A stretch of DNA of 64,000 nt from Archivesica marissinica. Taxonomy: Eukaryota > Mollusca > Bivalvia > Venerida > Vesicomyidae. The DNA itself is not shown here. Below are more model-generated notes on this DNA. The model was not told where the DNA came from and ran no database searches. It was given only the letters and a program-made list of their open reading frames with translations. The stretch is taken from positions 65,809,416 to 65,873,415 of the forward strand of contig CM026387.1 of NCBI GenBank assembly GCA_014843695.1. The letters are read 5' to 3'. The first letter of the stretch is position 1.

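Overview
The window looks like animal nuclear DNA, most likely from a marine lophotrochozoan and perhaps a bivalve mollusc (inference). It holds many tRNA-headed SINEs, including a family with the 'GGAGGAAACCGGAGTACCC' block that I associate with marine invertebrate repeats. It also holds piggyBac-like MITEs with TTAA ends, a LINE remnant and a probable solo LTR. I see no bacterial genes, operons or functional RNA genes. Nearly all long open frames are artefacts of tandem repeats whose period is a multiple of three.

The real coding content is one large gene on the + strand, open at both ends of the window. I assembled 19 exons (1722 to 64000, about 3.95 kb coding, about 1,316 codons) from AG/GT borders, and the codon phase is consistent at all 18 junctions. 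The product is probably a secreted or extracellular glycoprotein with about 16 N-glycosylation sequons. Exons 1-3 form a discoidin-like (galactose-binding-fold-like) segment. After that comes a module built three times: beta-strand-rich 'DGGxLxI' repeats, then a glycine-rich segment opening with 'GIGxGH', then 'VDGxIxAxG' and 'GGGSGGxIxI' repeats. Modules 1 and 2 continue into a less repetitive beta-rich linker. Module 1 is in exons 4-9, module 2 in exons 10-17, and module 3 begins in exons 18-19 and runs off the window. I do not recognise a named gene.

Layout: 1-1721 flanking or intronic DNA with SINEs and a foldback; 1722-7451 exons 1-3; 9029-25316 exons 4-9; 25317-36545 an 11.2-kb intron dominated by a 9-kb array of a 48-bp unit; 36546-54001 exons 10-17; 56495-56807 exon 18; 56808-63703 a 6.9-kb intron with about 5.7 kb of a 28-bp array; 63704-64000 exon 19, cut by the window end.

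The striking feature is the introns. About 40 kb (roughly 63 %) of the window is tandem repeat, in about 25 unrelated arrays. Seventeen of 18 introns carry one, and each array is private to its intron. Several arrays are copies of the splice signals of the neighbouring exon: exon 5's acceptor plus its first 38 coding bases is copied about 25 times upstream of exon 5. Exon 6 lies between an array of its acceptor-side sequence and an array of its own donor. Other arrays abut SINE ends, and the 28-bp array seems to be an amplified SINE head. All repeat counts and percentages are by-eye estimates.
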